This document shows positions 11,801 through 26,800 of a DNA stretch of 64,000 nt, piece after piece. How positions within the stretch are numbered: position 1 is the stretch's first letter; each line of letters opens with the position of its first letter. Origin of the DNA: Oryzias latipes (lineage: Eukaryota; Chordata; Actinopteri; Beloniformes; Adrianichthyidae); NCBI RefSeq assembly GCF_002234675.1, contig NC_019876.2, forward strand, positions 13,886,829 to 13,950,828, written 5' to 3'. The position numbers and the translations under genes are program-made. The notes beneath the pieces were generated by a model that did not search any database, was not told the DNA's origin, and saw nothing but the letters and a program-made list of their open reading frames with translations.

Positions 11801-14800
11801 AGGCGCGATGCGATGCCAGAGGGGCGCGCAGTAGTATCGGTGCTTGCAGAAAAAAATTCTGCACCAGCACTATCAGTCTACTATTATCGATTATTTCACA
11901 AAGTTTGTACCAACCGGAAACCTGTCAATTGCCGTGCCTGCAACTGCGCGCTCCCGTCTCTGAAAAAGAGTGCACATTTGCAGGCACGGGATATGTGAGG
12001 AAGAAGGTGGGGGGGGGGGGGGTAGTGGGCAAGTTGTCATAACTTAAAACGCACAACCCGTCACTCACTGCAGCGTGAGTGTGTGTTTGGCTCCACCTAT
12101 GCATGTGAGCAGTCTTTCTCACATCTAAAGAACATTAAGACCAACCTAACATCACGTTTATTGGATGGAAGTCACAACGCCTGCATGGAGCTTAAACTCA
12201 CCACATATCAACCAGACTAGAGCATCAGCAGAACCACCACGCAGCACCTGAAGTAAAATTTATGCTAAGAAATACTCATCCTTTATTAGCAACAGCATAA
12301 CAATCTTATTAAAAAGAATCCACAGACTTATTGTACTTTAAAAGTATTAAATTAAATCAAATGCACACAGTCACTTGTATATTTAGTTTCAAACTTATTG
12401 TAGCGGACTGAGTTCAACTGGGTGGCTGTTGGGTCGCATTATATGTTTCGGAGTTCATTGAACGAATAATACAGAGATCTGATTGGCCTCAGTTCTGTCG
12501 CTCGGCCTGTCATTAGAGAGTTTGGACCAATGGGGTTCAGCTATGGGCCGAATAAGGGAAATAGGAGGGCTGATGCAGGAGGAGGGAATATTAAGTTGCG
12601 CAAAGCGCTCTCTCTCGGCGGGAGAGATTCAAGAGTTGCTGAATCAATTGTACGGCGTTTGTTGCGGTCTACAGTAACCAGAATAAAGAACCCTGAAAGG
12701 GGTTAAGTCTCCGTGCCTCAGTGTTGGAAAGGGACACTACAGTATTGTATGGCTATATTGAAATCACATTTATAAATATGTGGCGTTTATGGCTCTCTCG
12801 GCCAAAAAGGTTCCCGACCCCTGGTGTAGAGGATGCATGTCACACCACTAAATACATAAAACATAAAACAAAAAGTTTAACAAGTTGGAGAAAAAGTATG
12901 GAGGAGTCAAACTCTTCAAAGACGATCAAGTTAAAACTCAAGTGTTTTTAATTTATGGATAATTACATGTTATTTTCTTTCAACAGTTTGAGCCATTCTT
13001 TAGACGGGCTTTTACCTCGTTCATCGACATAATAGTGATATTCTTCAGGTATATGCACAATTTTTTGTTTTGTCTCTAAAACAAAACCTTCGTTTTTAAA
13101 CTTTAAAAGCTTTTCCTCATAACTTTATTTGTATTACTTTTGCAGCAAGGGGTCGATTGTCAACACCATGGAAGTGGCATTTATTTCAACATCTGTTCCA
13201 AACAACACAGATATAATTAATGTCCTAGTTGATGCTGCATCAAATATAACAGAATTCAACATTTCCATTGACTCCATCACTGTGGATGATAAATGTGAGA
13301 TATGTCATTTTTTGTTAATGTAAAATTAAATTGGGCTTTATATTTATAAAATAATATTAATATTTTTTTCTTTAGATGACATATCTACCACTGCACCATC
13401 TAAAGCAACGACAGAGATGACCACACCTTATAAACAAGAAAGCAAAGAAACAATAAATCCATCTGCTCCAAGAACAGAAAATGTTGCATCAGTAACCACT
13501 ACTTCATCCAACACATTTGAACTGGTACAAACAACTCCTGCAATATTTGAGCAATCAACACATTTAGTCACTTCTTCAACTACAGCTGAAAGTACATCAT
13601 CTACAGCAACAACAGGTAGGATGTCACCTTATAAAACAGAAAGCACAGAAACAATACTTTCAACTACTCCAACAACAGAAAATGTTGCAACAGTAAACAC
13701 TACTTCATCAACCAAATTATTCCCTGTAGAAACAACTTCTTCAATGATTGAACAAACAACGCATTTAGTCACTTCTTCAACTACAGCTGAAGCTACACCA
13801 TCTACAGCAATCATAGAGAATACCACCGCTTATAAACCAGAAAGCACAGAAACAATTATTTCATCTTTTCCAATTACAGAAAATGTTGCAACAGCAACCA
13901 CTTCTTCATCAACCATATTTGAACCTTTAGAAACAACACCTGCAAAATTTGATCTAACAACACATTTAGTCACTTCTTCAACTACAGCTGAAGCCACATC
14001 AACTACAGCAACAACAGAGATGACCACACTTTATATACCAGAAAGCACAGAAACAATACTTTCATCTACTCCAGCAAAAGAAAATGTTGCAAAAGCTACC
14101 ACTTCTTCATCAACCATATTGGATCCTTTAGAAACAAAGCCTGCAATATTTGAACAAACAACATTCTTAGTAGCTTCTTCAACTTCACCTTATATACGAG
14201 AAAGCACAGAAGCAATACTTTCATCTACTCCAACTACAGCAAATGTTGCGGCGGTATCCACTACTTCATCAACCTTATTTGAACTGGTAGAAACAACTCC
14301 TGCATTATTTGAAAAAACAACACATTTAATCACTTCTTCAACTACAGCCGAAGCTACACCATCTACAGCAACAACAGAGATTACCACACCTTATAAACCA
14401 GAAAGCACAGAAGAAATACTTTCATCTACTCCAACTACAGATAATGTTGCAACAGCAACCACTTCTTCATCGACCATATTTGTACCTGTAGACACAACTA
14501 CTGCAAAATTTAAACAATCAACACAATTAGTCACTTCTTCAACTACAGCTGAAGCCACATCATCCACAGCAAAAACAGAGATGACCAAACCTTCTAAACC
14601 AGAAAGCACAGAAACAATACTTTCATCTACTTCAACTACAGCAAATGTTGCAACAGTATCCACTTTTTCATCAACCAATTTGGAATCTTTAGAAACAACG
14701 CCTGCAATATTTGTACAACCAACATTCTTCGTCACTTCTTCAACTACAGCTGAAGCTACATCATCTACAGCAACCAAAGAGAAGACCACACCTTATATAC

Positions 14801-17800
14801 CAGAAAGCACAGAAACAATACTTTCATCTACTCCAACTACAGAAAATGTTGCATCAGAAACCACTTCTTCATCAACAAATTTGGAATCTTTAGAAACAAC
14901 ACCTGCAATATTTGAACAAACAACATTCTTCGTCACTTCTTCAAATACAGCTGAAGCTACATCATCTACAGCAACAACAGAGAAGACCCCACCTTATATA
15001 CCAGAAAGCACAGAAACAATATTTTCATCTACTCCAACTACAGCCAATGCTGTAACAGCAACCACTTCTTCATCAACCCCATTTGAACCTGTAGAAACAA
15101 CACCTACAATATATGACCAAACAACAGTTTTAGTCGCTTCTTCAACTACAGCTGTAGCTACATCATCTACACCAACAACAGAGAAGACCACACCTTATAA
15201 ATCAGAAGGCACAGAAACAATACTTTCATCTACTTCAACAACAGAAATTTTTGCAACTGTAACCACTACTTCATCAACCGCATTTGAACTGGTAGAAACA
15301 ACACCTACAAAATTTGAACAATCAACACATTTAGTCACTTCTTCAACTACACCTGAAGCTACATCATCTACAGCAACAACAAAGATGACCACACCATTTA
15401 AACCAAAAAGCACAGAAACAATACTTTCATCTACTCCAACTACAGAAAATGTTGCAACAGTAACCACTTCTTCATTAACCCCATTTGAACCTGTAGAAAC
15501 AACACCTACAATATATGACCAAACAACAGTTTTAGCCAATTCTTCAACCACAGCTGAAGCTACATCATCTACAGCAACTACAGAGATGACCACACCTTAT
15601 AAACCAGAAAGCACAGAAACAATAACTTCATTTACTCAAACTACAAAAAATGTTGCAACAGCAACCACTTCTTCATCAACCAAATTATTCCCTGTAGAGA
15701 CAACTTCTTCAATAATCGAACAAACAACACATTTAGTCACATCTCCAACTACAGCTGCAGCTACATCATCCACAGCAACAACAGGGAAGACCACACCTTA
15801 TGAACCAAAAAGCACAGAAACAATAACTTCATCTACTACAACTATAGAAAATGTTGCAACAGCAACCACTTCTTCATCAACCCCATTTGAACCTTTAGAA
15901 ACAACACCTACATTATATGACCAAACAAGAGTTTTAGCCACTTCTTCATCTACAGCTGAAGCTACATCAACTACAGCAACAACAGAGATGACCACACCTT
16001 ATAAACAAGAGAACACAGAAACAATTTTTGAATCTACTCCAACAACAAAAAATGTTGCAACAGAAACCACTTCTTCATCAACAATATTTTTACCTGTAGA
16101 AACAACTCCTTCAATGTTTAAACAAACAACACATTTAGTAACTTCTTCAACAACAGCTGAATCTACATCATCTACACCAACAACAGAGAAGACCACACCT
16201 TATAAATCAGAAGGCACAGAAACAATACTTTCATTTCCTTCAACAACAGAAATTGTTGCAACTGCAACCACTACTTCATCAACCGCATTTGAACTGGTAG
16301 AAACAACACCTACAAGATTTGAACAATCAACACATTTAATCACTTCTTCAACTACAGCCGAAGCTACACCATCTACAGCAACAACAGAGATTACCACACC
16401 TTATAAACCAGAAACCACAGAAGAAAAACTTTCATCTACTCCAACTACAGATAATGTTGCAACAGCAACCACTTCTTCATCGACCATATTTGTACCTGTA
16501 GACACAACTACTGCAAAATTTAAACAATCAACACAATTAGTCACTTCTTCAACTACAGCTGAAGCCACATTATCCACAGCAAAAACAGAGATGACCAAAC
16601 CTTCTAAACCAGAAAGCACAGAAACAATACTTTCATCTACTTCAACTACAGCAAATGATGCAACAGTATCCACTTTTTCATCAACCAATTTGGAATCTTT
16701 AGAAACAACGCCTGCAATATTTGTACAACCAACATTCTTCGTCACTTCTTCAAATACAGCTGAAGCTACATCATCTACAGCAACCACAGAGAAGACCACA
16801 CCTTATATACCAGAAAGCACAGAGACAATACTTTCATCTACTCCAACTACAGAAAATGTTGCATCAGAAACCACTTCTTCATCAACAAATTTGGAATCTT
16901 TAGAAACAACACCTGCAATATTTGAACAAATAACATTCTTCGTCACTTCTACAAATACAGCTGAAGCTACATCATCTACAGCAACAACAGAGAAGACCCC
17001 ACCTTATATACCAGAAAGCACAGAAACAATATTTTCATCTACTCCAACTACAGCCAATGCTGTAACAGCAACCACTTCTTCATCAACCCCATTTGAACCT
17101 GTAGAAACAACACCTACAATATATGACCAAACAACAGTTTTAGTCACTTCTTCAACTACAGCTGTAGCTACATCATCTACACCAACAACAGAGAAGACCA
17201 CACCTTATAAATCAGAAGGCACAGAAACAATACTTTCATCTACTTCAACAACAGAAATTGTTGCAACTGTAACCACTACTTCATCAACCGCATTTGAACT
17301 GGTAGAAACATCACCTACAAGATTTGAACAATCAACACATTTAGTCACTTCTTTAACTACACCTGAAGCTACATCATCTACAGCAACAACAGAGAAGACC
17401 CAACCATTTAAACCAGAAAGCACAGAAACAATACTTTCATCTACTCCAACTACAGAAAATGTTGCAACAGCAACCAATTCTTCATCAACCATATTTCTAC
17501 CTGTAGAAACAACACCTACAAGATTTGACCAATCAACACATTTAGTCACCTCTTCAACTACAGCTGAAACTACATCATCTACAGCAACAACAGAGATGAC
17601 CATACCTTATAAACCAGTAAGCACAGAAACAATACTTTCATCTACTCCAACTACAGAAAATGTTGCAACAGTAACCACTTCTTCATTAACCCCATTTGAA
17701 CCTGTAGAAACAACACCTACAATATGTGACCAAACAACAGTTTTAGCCAATTTTTCAACTACAGCTGAAGCTACATCATCTACAGCAACTACAGAGATGA

Positions 17801-20800
17801 CCATACCTTATAAACCAGAAAGCACAGAAACAATAACTTCATTTACTCAAACTACAAAAAATGTTGCTACAGCAACCACTGCTTCATCAACCAAATTATT
17901 CCCTGTAGAGACAACTTCTTCAATAATCGAACAAACAACACATTTAGTCACATCTCCAACTACAGCTGCAGCTACATCATCCACAGCAACAACAGGGATG
18001 ACCACATCTTATGAACCAAAAAGCACAGAAACAATAAATTCATCTACTACAACTATAGAAAATGTTGCAACAGCAACCACTTCTTCATCAACCCCATTTG
18101 AACCTTTAGAAACAACACCTACAATATATGACCAAACGACAGTTTTAGCCACTTCGCCAACTACAGCTGAAGCTACATCAACTACAGCAACAACAGAGAT
18201 GACCACACCTTATAAGCAAGAGAACACAGAACTAATTTTTGAATCTACTCCAACAACAAAAAATGTTGCAACAGAAACCACTTCTTCATCAACAATATTT
18301 TTACCTGTAGAAACAACTCCTTCAATGTTTAAACAAACAACATATTTAGTAACTTCTTCAACAACAGCTGAATCTTCATCAACTACACCAACAACAGAGA
18401 AGACCACACCTTATAAATCAGAAGGCACAGAAACAATACTTTCATCTACTTCAACAACAGAAATTGTTGCAACTGTAACCACTACTTCATCAACCGCATT
18501 TGAACTGGTAGAAACATCACCTACAAGATTTGAACAATCAACACATTTAGTCACTTCTTTAACTACACCTGAAGCTACATCATCTACAGCAACAACAGAG
18601 AAGACCCAACCATTTAAACCAAAAAGCACAGAAACATTGCTTTCATCTACTCCAACTACAGAAAATGTTGCAACAGTAACCACTTCTTCATCAACCATAT
18701 TTTTACCTGTAGAAACAACACCTACAAGATTTGACCAAACAACACATTTAGTCACTTCTTCAACTACAGCTGAAGCTACATCAACTACAGCAACAACAGA
18801 GAAGACCACACCTTATAAACCAGAAAGCACAGAGACAATACTTTCATCTACCTTAACACCAGAAAATGTTGCTACTGTAACCACTTCTTCATCAACCGCA
18901 TTTGAACTTGTAGAAACAACACCTACAAGATTTGAACAAACAGCACATTTAGTAACTTCTTCAACTACAGCTGAAGCTACATCATCTACAGCAACAACAG
19001 AGATTACCACACCTTATAAACCAGAAAGCACAGAAACAATAACTTCATCTTCTCCAGCAACAGAAAATGTTGCATCAGCAATCACTTCTTCATTAACCCC
19101 ATTTGAACCTGTAGAAACAACTCCTTCAATGTTTAAACAAAAAACACATTTAGTCACTTCTTCAACTACAGCTGAAGCTACATCAACTACAGCAACAACA
19201 GAGATGACCACACCTTATAAACAAGAAAGCACAGAAAAATTACTCTCATTTACCATAACACCAGAAAATGTTGCACCAACAACCAGTTCTTCATTAACAA
19301 TTTTTGTACCAGTAGAAACAACACCTTCAACATTTGAACAAACAACACTAGTAGTCACTTCTTCAAAAACAGCTGAAGCTACATCATCTACAGCAACCAA
19401 AGAGAAGACAACACCTTATAAACCAGAAAGCACAGAAATAATTCTTTCATCTACTCCAAGACCAGAAAATGTTGCAGCAGCAACCTCTACTTCATCAACC
19501 ACATTCAAACTGGTAGAAACAACACCTACAACGTTTGACCAAATGACACTAGTAGTCACTTCTTCAAAAATAGCTGAAGCTACATCATCTACAGCAACCA
19601 AAGTGAAGACCACACCTTCTAAACCAGAAAGCACAGAAACAATACTTTCATCTACTTCAACAACAGAAAATGTTGCTACAGCAACAACTTCTTCATCAAC
19701 CACATTTTTACCTGTAGAAACAACACCAACAATATATGACCAAACAACAGTTTTAGCCACTTCTTCAACTACAGCTAAAGCTACATCAACTACAGCAACA
19801 ACAGAAATGACCACACCTTATAAACAAGAAAGCACAGAAACAATTTTTGCATCTACTCCAACAACAGAAAATGTTGCAACAGCAACCACTTCTTCATCAA
19901 CAATATTTTTACCTGTAGAAACAACTTCTTCAATGTTTAAACAAACAACACATTTAGTCACATCTTCAACTACACCTGAAGCAACATCAACTACAGCAAC
20001 AACAGGGATGACCACATCTTATAAACCTAAAAGCACAGAAAACATAACTTCCTCTACTACAACTCCAGAAAATGTTGCAACAGCAACCTCTTCTTCATTA
20101 ACCCCATTTGAACCTGTAGAAACAACACCTACAATATATGACCAAACAACAGTTTTAGACACTTCTTCAACTACAGCTGAAGCTACATTATCTACACAAA
20201 CAACAGGGAAGACCACACCTTATAAATCAGAAGGCACAGAAACAATACTTTCATCTACTTCAACAACAGACATTGTTGCAACTGTAACCACTACTTCATC
20301 AACCGCATTTGAACTGGTAGAAACAACACCTACAATATTTGAACAATTAACACATTTAGTCACTTCTTCAACTACACCTGAAGCTACATCATCTACAGCA
20401 ACAACAGAGAAGACCCAACCGTTTAAACCAAAAAGCACAGACACAATTTTTGCATCTACTCCAACAACAGAAAATGTTGCAACAGCAACCACTTCTTCAT
20501 CAACCATATTATTACCTGTAGAAACAACTCCTTCAATGTTTAAACAAACAACACATTTAGTAACTTCTTCAACTACAGCTGAAGCTACATCAACTACAGC
20601 AACAACAGAGATTACCACACCTTATGAACAAGAAAGCACAGAAAATGTACTTTCATCTACCTTAACACCAGAAAATGTTGCAACAATAACCAGTTCTTCA
20701 TCAACAATTTTTGTACCTGTAGAAACAACACCTTCAACATTTGACCAAACAACACTAGTAGTCACTTCTTCAAAAACAGCTGAAGCTACATCATCTACAG

Positions 20801-23800
20801 CAACCAAAGGGAAGACCATACCTTATAAACCAGAAAGCACAGAGACAGTACTTTCATCTACCTTAACACCAGAAAATGTTGCTACTGTAACCACTTCTTC
20901 ATCAACCGCATTTGAACTTGTAGAAACAACACCTACAAGATTTGAACAAACAGCACATTTAGTAACTTCTTCAACTACAGCTGAAGCTACATCATCTACA
21001 GCAACAACAGAGATTACCACACCTTATAAACCAGAAAGCACAGAAACAATAACTTCATCTTCTCCAGCAACAGAAAATGTTGCATCAGCAATCACTTCTT
21101 CATTAACCCCATTTGAACCTGTAGAAACAACTCCTTCAATGTTTAAACAAAAAACACATTTAGTCACTTCTTCAACTACAGCTGAAGCTACATCAACTAC
21201 AGCAACAACAGAGATGACCACACCTTATAAACAAGAAAGCACAGAAAAATTACTCTCATTTACCATAACACCAGAAAATGTTGCACCAACAACCAGTTCT
21301 TCATTAACAATTTTTGTACCAGTAGAAACAACACCTTCAACATTTGAACAAACAACACTAGTAGTCACTTCTTCAAAAACAGCTGAAGCTACATCATCTA
21401 CAGCAACCAAAGAGAAGACAACACCTTATAAACCAGAAAGCACAGAAATAATTCTTTCATCTACTCCAAGACCAGAAAATGTTGCAGCAGCAACCTCTAC
21501 TTCATCAACCACATTCAAACTGGTAGAAACAACACCTACAACGTTTGACCAAATGACACTAGTAGTCACTTCTTCAAAAATAGCTGAAGCTACATCATCT
21601 ACAGCAACCAAAGTGAAGACCACACCTTCTAAACCAGAAAGCACAGAAACAATACTTTCATCTACTTCAACAACAGAAAATGTTGCTACAGCAACAACTT
21701 CTTCATCAACCACATTTTTACCTGTAGAAACAACACCTACAATATATGACCAAACAACAGTTTTAGACACTTCTTCAACTACAGCTGAAGCTACATTATC
21801 TACACCAACAACAGGGAAGACCACACCTTATAAATCAGAAGGCACAGAAACAATACTTTCATCTACTTCAACAACAGACATTGTTGCAACTGTAACCACT
21901 ACTTCATCAACCGCATTTGAACTGGTAGAAACAACACCTACAATATTTGAACAATTAACACATTTAGTCACTTCTTCAACTACACCTGAAGCTACATCAT
22001 CTACAGCAACAACAGAGAAGACCCAACCGTTTAAACCAGAAAGCACAGAAACAATAACTTCATCTTCTCCAGCAACAGAAAATGTTGCATCAGCAATCAC
22101 TTCTTCATTAACCCCATTTGAACCTGTAGAAACAACTCCTTCAATGTTTAAACAAAAAACACATTTAGTCACTTCTTCAACTACAGCTGAAGCTACATCA
22201 ACTACAGCAACAACAGAGATGACCACACCTTATAAACAAGAAAGCACAGAAAAATTACTCTCATTTACCATAACACCAGAAAATGTTGCACCAACAACCA
22301 GTTCTTCATTAACAATTTTTGTACCAGTAGAAACAACACCTTCAACATTTGAACAAACAACACTAGTAGTCACTTCTTCAAAAACAGCTGAAGCTACATC
22401 ATCTACAGCAACCAAAGAGAAGACAACACCTTATAAACCAGAAAGCACAGAAATAATTCTTTCATCTACTCCAAGACCAGAAAATGTTGCAGCAGCAACC
22501 TCTACTTCATCAACCACATTCAAACTGGTAGAAACAACACCTACAACGTTTGACCAAATGACACTAGTAGTCACTTCTTCAAAAATAGCTGAAGCTACAT
22601 CATCTACAGCAACCAAAGTGAAGACCACACCTTCTAAACCAGAAAGCACAGAAACAATACTTTCATCTACTTCAACAACAGAAAATGTTGCTACAGCAAC
22701 AACTTCTTCATCAACCACATTTTTACCTGTAGAAACAACACCAACAATATATGACCAAACAACAGTTTTAGCCACTTCTTCAACTACAGCTAAAGCTACA
22801 TCAACTACAGCAACAACAGAAATGACCACACCTTATAAACAAGAAAGCACAGAAACAATTTTTGCATCTACTCCAACAACAGAAAATGTTGCAACAGCAA
22901 CCACTTCTTCATCAACAATATTTTTACCTGTAGAAACAACTTCTTCAATGTTTAAACAAACAACACATTTAGTCACATCTTCAACTACACCTGAAGCAAC
23001 ATCAACTACAGCAACAACAGGGATGACCACATCTTATAAACCTAAAAGCACAGAAAACATAACTTCCTCTACTACAACTCCAGAAAATGTTGCAACAGCA
23101 ACCTCTTCTTCATTAACCCCATTTGAACCTGTAGAAACAACACCTACAATATATGACCAAACAACAGTTTTAGACACTTCTTCAACTACAGCTGAAGCTA
23201 CATTATCTACACCAACAACAGGGAAGACCACACCTTATAAATCAGAAGGCACAGAAACAATACTTTCATCTACTTCAACAACAGACATTGTTGCAACTGT
23301 AACCACTACTTCATCAACCGCATTTGAACTGGTAGAAACAACACCTACAATATTTGAACAATTAACACATTTAGTCACTTCTTCAACTACACCTGAAGCT
23401 ACATCATCTACAGCAACAACAGAGAAGACCCAACCGTTTAAACCAAAAAGCACAGACACAATTTTTGCATCTACTCCAACAACAGAAAATGTTGCAACAG
23501 CAACCACTTCTTCATCAACCATATTATTACCTGTAGAAACAACTCCTTCAATGTTTAAAAAAACAACACATTTAGTAACTTCTTCAACTACAGCTGAAGC
23601 TACATCAACTACAGCAACAACAGAGATTACCACACCTTATGAACAAGAAAGCACAGAAAATGTACTTTCATCTACCTTAACACCAGAAAATGTTGCAACA
23701 ATAACCAGTTCTTCATCAACAATTTTTGTACCTGTAGAAACAACACCTTCAACATTTGACCAAACAACACTAGTAGTCACTTCTTCAAAAACAGCTGAAG

Positions 23801-26800
23801 CTACATCATCTACAGCAACCAAAGGGAAGACCATACCTTATAAACCAGAAAGCACAGAGACAGTACTTTCATCTACCTTAACACCAGAAAATGTTGCTAC
23901 TGTAACCACTTCTTCATCAACCGCATTTGAACTTGTAGAAACAACACCTACAAGATTTGAACAAACAGCACATTTAGTAACTTCTTCAACTACAGCTGAA
24001 GCTACATCATCTACAGCAACAACAGAGATTACCACACCTTATAAACCAGAAAGCACAGAAACAATAACTTCATCTTCTCCAGCAACAGAAAATGTTGCAT
24101 CAGCAATCACTTCTTCATTAACCCCATTTGAACCTGTAGAAACAACTCCTTCAATGTTTAAACAAAAAACACATTTAGTCACTTCTTCAACTACAGCTGA
24201 AGCTACATCAACTACAGCAACAACAGAGATGACCACACCTTATAAACATGAAAGCACAGAAAAATTACTCTCATTTACCATAACACCAGAAAATGTTGCA
24301 CCAACAACCAGTTCTTCATTAACAATTTTTGTACCAGTAGAAACAACACCTTCAACATTTGAACAAACAACACTAGTAGTCACTTCTTCAAAAACAGCTG
24401 AAGCTACATCATCTACAGCAACCAAAGAGAAGACAACACCTTATAAACCAGAAAGCACAGAAATAATTCTTTCATCTACTCCAAGACCAGAAAATGTTGC
24501 AGCAGCAACCTCTACTTCATCAACCACATTCAAACTGGTAGAAACAACACCTACAACGTTTGACCAAATGACACTAGTAGTCACTTCTTCAAAAATAGCT
24601 GAAGCTACATCATCTACAGCAACCAAAGTGAAGACCACACCTTCTAAACCAGAAAGCACAGAAACAATACTTTCATCTACTTCAACAACAGAAAATGTTG
24701 CTACAGCAACAACTTCTTCATCAACCACATTTTTACCTGTAGAAACAACACCTACAATATATGACCAAACAACAGTTTTAGACACTTCTTCAACTACAGC
24801 TGAAGCTACATTATCTACACCAACAACAGGGAAGACCACACCTTATAAATCAGAAGGCACAGAAACAATACTTTCATCTACTTCAAAAACAGACATTGTT
24901 GCAACTGTAACCACTACTTCATCAACCGCATTTGAACTGGTAGAAACAACACCTACAATATTTGAACAATTAACACATTTAGTCACTTCTTCAACTACAC
25001 CTGAAGCTACATCATCTACAGCAACAACAGAGAAGACCCAACCGTTTAAACCAAAAAGCACAGAAACAATACTTTCATCTACTCCAACTACAGAAAATGT
25101 TGCAACAGTAACCACTTCTTCATCAACCATATTTTTACCTGTAGAAACAACACCTACAAGATTTGACCAAACAGCACATTTAGTCACTTCTTCAACTACA
25201 GCTGAAACTACATCATCTACAGCAACAACAGAGATGACCATACCTTATAAACCAGAAAGCACAGAAACAATTTTTGTATCTACTACAACTACAGAAAATG
25301 TTGCAACAGCAACCACTTTTTCATTAACCCCATTTAAACCTGTAGAAACAACACCTACAATATATGGCCAAACAACAGTTTTAGCCACTTCTTCAACTAA
25401 AGCTGAAGCTACATCATCTACAGCAACAACAGAGATGACCACACCTTATAAACCAGAAAGCACAGAAACAATATTTTCATATACTCCAACTACAAAAAAT
25501 GCTGCAACAGCAACCACTTCTTCATCAACCAAATTATTCCCTGTAGAGACAACTTCTTCAATATTTGAACAAACAACACATTTAGTCACATCTCCAACTA
25601 CAGCTGAAGCTACATCATCCACAGCAACAACAGGGATGACCACACCTTATAAACAAGAAATCACAGAAACAATACTTTCATCTACTACAGCTACAGAAAA
25701 TGTTGCAACAGCAACCACTTCTTCATTAACCCCATTTGAACCTGTAGAAACAACACCTACAATATATGACGAAACAACAGTTTTAGCCATTTCTTCAACT
25801 ACAGATGAAGCTAAATCAACTACAGCAACAACAGAGATGACCACACCTTATAAATCACAAGGCACAGAAATAATACTGTTATCTACTTCAACAACAGAAA
25901 ATGTTGCAACAGCAACCACTTCTTCATCAACCACATTTTTACCTGTAGAAACAACTCTTGCAATATTTTACCAAACAACAGATTTAGTCAATTCTTCAAG
26001 TACAGCTGAATCTACATCAACTATAGCAACAACAGAGATGACCTCACCTTATAAACAAGAAAGCACAGAAACAATGACTTCATCTACTCCAAAAACAGAA
26101 AATGTTGCAACAGCAACCACTTTTTCATCAACCATATTTTTACCTTTAGAAACAACTCCTTCAATGTTTAAACAAACAACACATTTAGTAACTTCTTCAA
26201 CAACAGCTGAATCTACATCAACTACACCAACAACAGAGAAGACCACACCTTATAAATCAGAAGGCACAGAAACAATACTTTCATCTACCTTAACACCAGA
26301 AAATGTTGCTACAGCAACCACTTCTAAATCAACCATAGTTGAACCTTTAGAAACAACACCTACAATATTTGACCAAACAACCGTTTTACTCACTTCTTCA
26401 ACTACAGCTAGATCTTCATCAACTACAGCAATAACAGACATGACCACACCTTTTAAACCCGAAAGCACAGAAACAATAACTTCGTCTACTCCAACTACAG
26501 AAAATCTAGCAACAAAAACCACTTCTTCATCAACCACAGTTAAACCTTCAGAAAGACCCACTGGATTATTTGAGCAAACAACGCCTACACTCAGTTCATC
26601 AACAACTACTGAAGTAAACGTTACCAGGGAGAAATCAACGGCTACAACGGCTATTACACCAACAAGCAAATCTACATTTACTTTGTCTGCTTCAAGAACA
26701 GAAAATGTTGCTACAATTACCACTGATGCAACAACTACATTTAGGACTGCAGAACCAACAACTGGAATATTCGGCAAATCAACATTTGGAGTCAGTTCAA

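Larger units (their letters stand above)
11686..12823 (+). mobile_element. hAT DNA transposon, deleted copy, 8-bp TSD
   Basis: The termini are perfect 16-bp inverted repeats (CAGGGGTCGGGAACCT and its reverse complement). They are flanked by the 8-bp duplication GTGTAGAG at 11678-11685 and 12824-12831, the hAT signature. The interior keeps only the 3' end of a transposase gene, a perfect 12-bp inverted repeat (11932-11943 and 11978-11989), a G homopolymer near 12009-12021 and a nested LTR. It cannot encode a working transposase. The related site in intron 1a is empty. Confidence 0.92.
11107..12986 (+). other. Intron 2a (1,880 bp) carrying hAT plus nested LTR
   Basis: The donor is gtaagt and the acceptor is ttcaacag. 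The outer 0.58 kb and 0.16 kb align with intron 1a; the middle 1.14 kb is transposon. No gene or RNA is seen in the non-transposon parts. Confidence 0.85.
11008..13294 (+). other. SEA domain 2
   Basis: Assembled from 11008-11106, 12987-13048 and 13146-13294. Compared with SEA-1 it has D-L-R-T-P-S-S-R and L-I-T-S-K in the first third, V-P-N-N-T (an added N-N-T sequon), L-V-D-A-A-S and V-D-D-K in the last. The G-S-I-V motif is intact. Confidence 0.85.
9070..13660 (+). repeat. Segmental duplication, copy 1 (partner about 26250-30840)
   Basis: This stretch covers the 3' end of giant exon 2, intron 2a with its hAT and LTR, both small SEA exons and the start of giant exon 3. It recurs at an offset of about 17,181 bp with roughly one mismatch per hundred bases by eye. 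Both borders fall inside the 201-bp arrays, which are likely the exchange points. Confidence 0.85.

Noticed and set aside
11813-11998. Small open frame at the start of the hAT element (and its copy at 28995)
   Set aside because: It lies within the transposon, spans a perfect 12-bp inverted repeat, has no recognisable transposase motif and is duplicated only because the element is.
12483-12677. 64-codon open frame (and copy at 29664)
   Set aside because: It is wholly inside the solo LTR and has no similarity to gag or pol that I can see.
12721-12951. 76-codon open frame crossing the hAT right end (and copy at 29902)
   Set aside because: It runs across LTR, hAT terminus, target duplication and intron sequence, so it cannot be a conserved gene.
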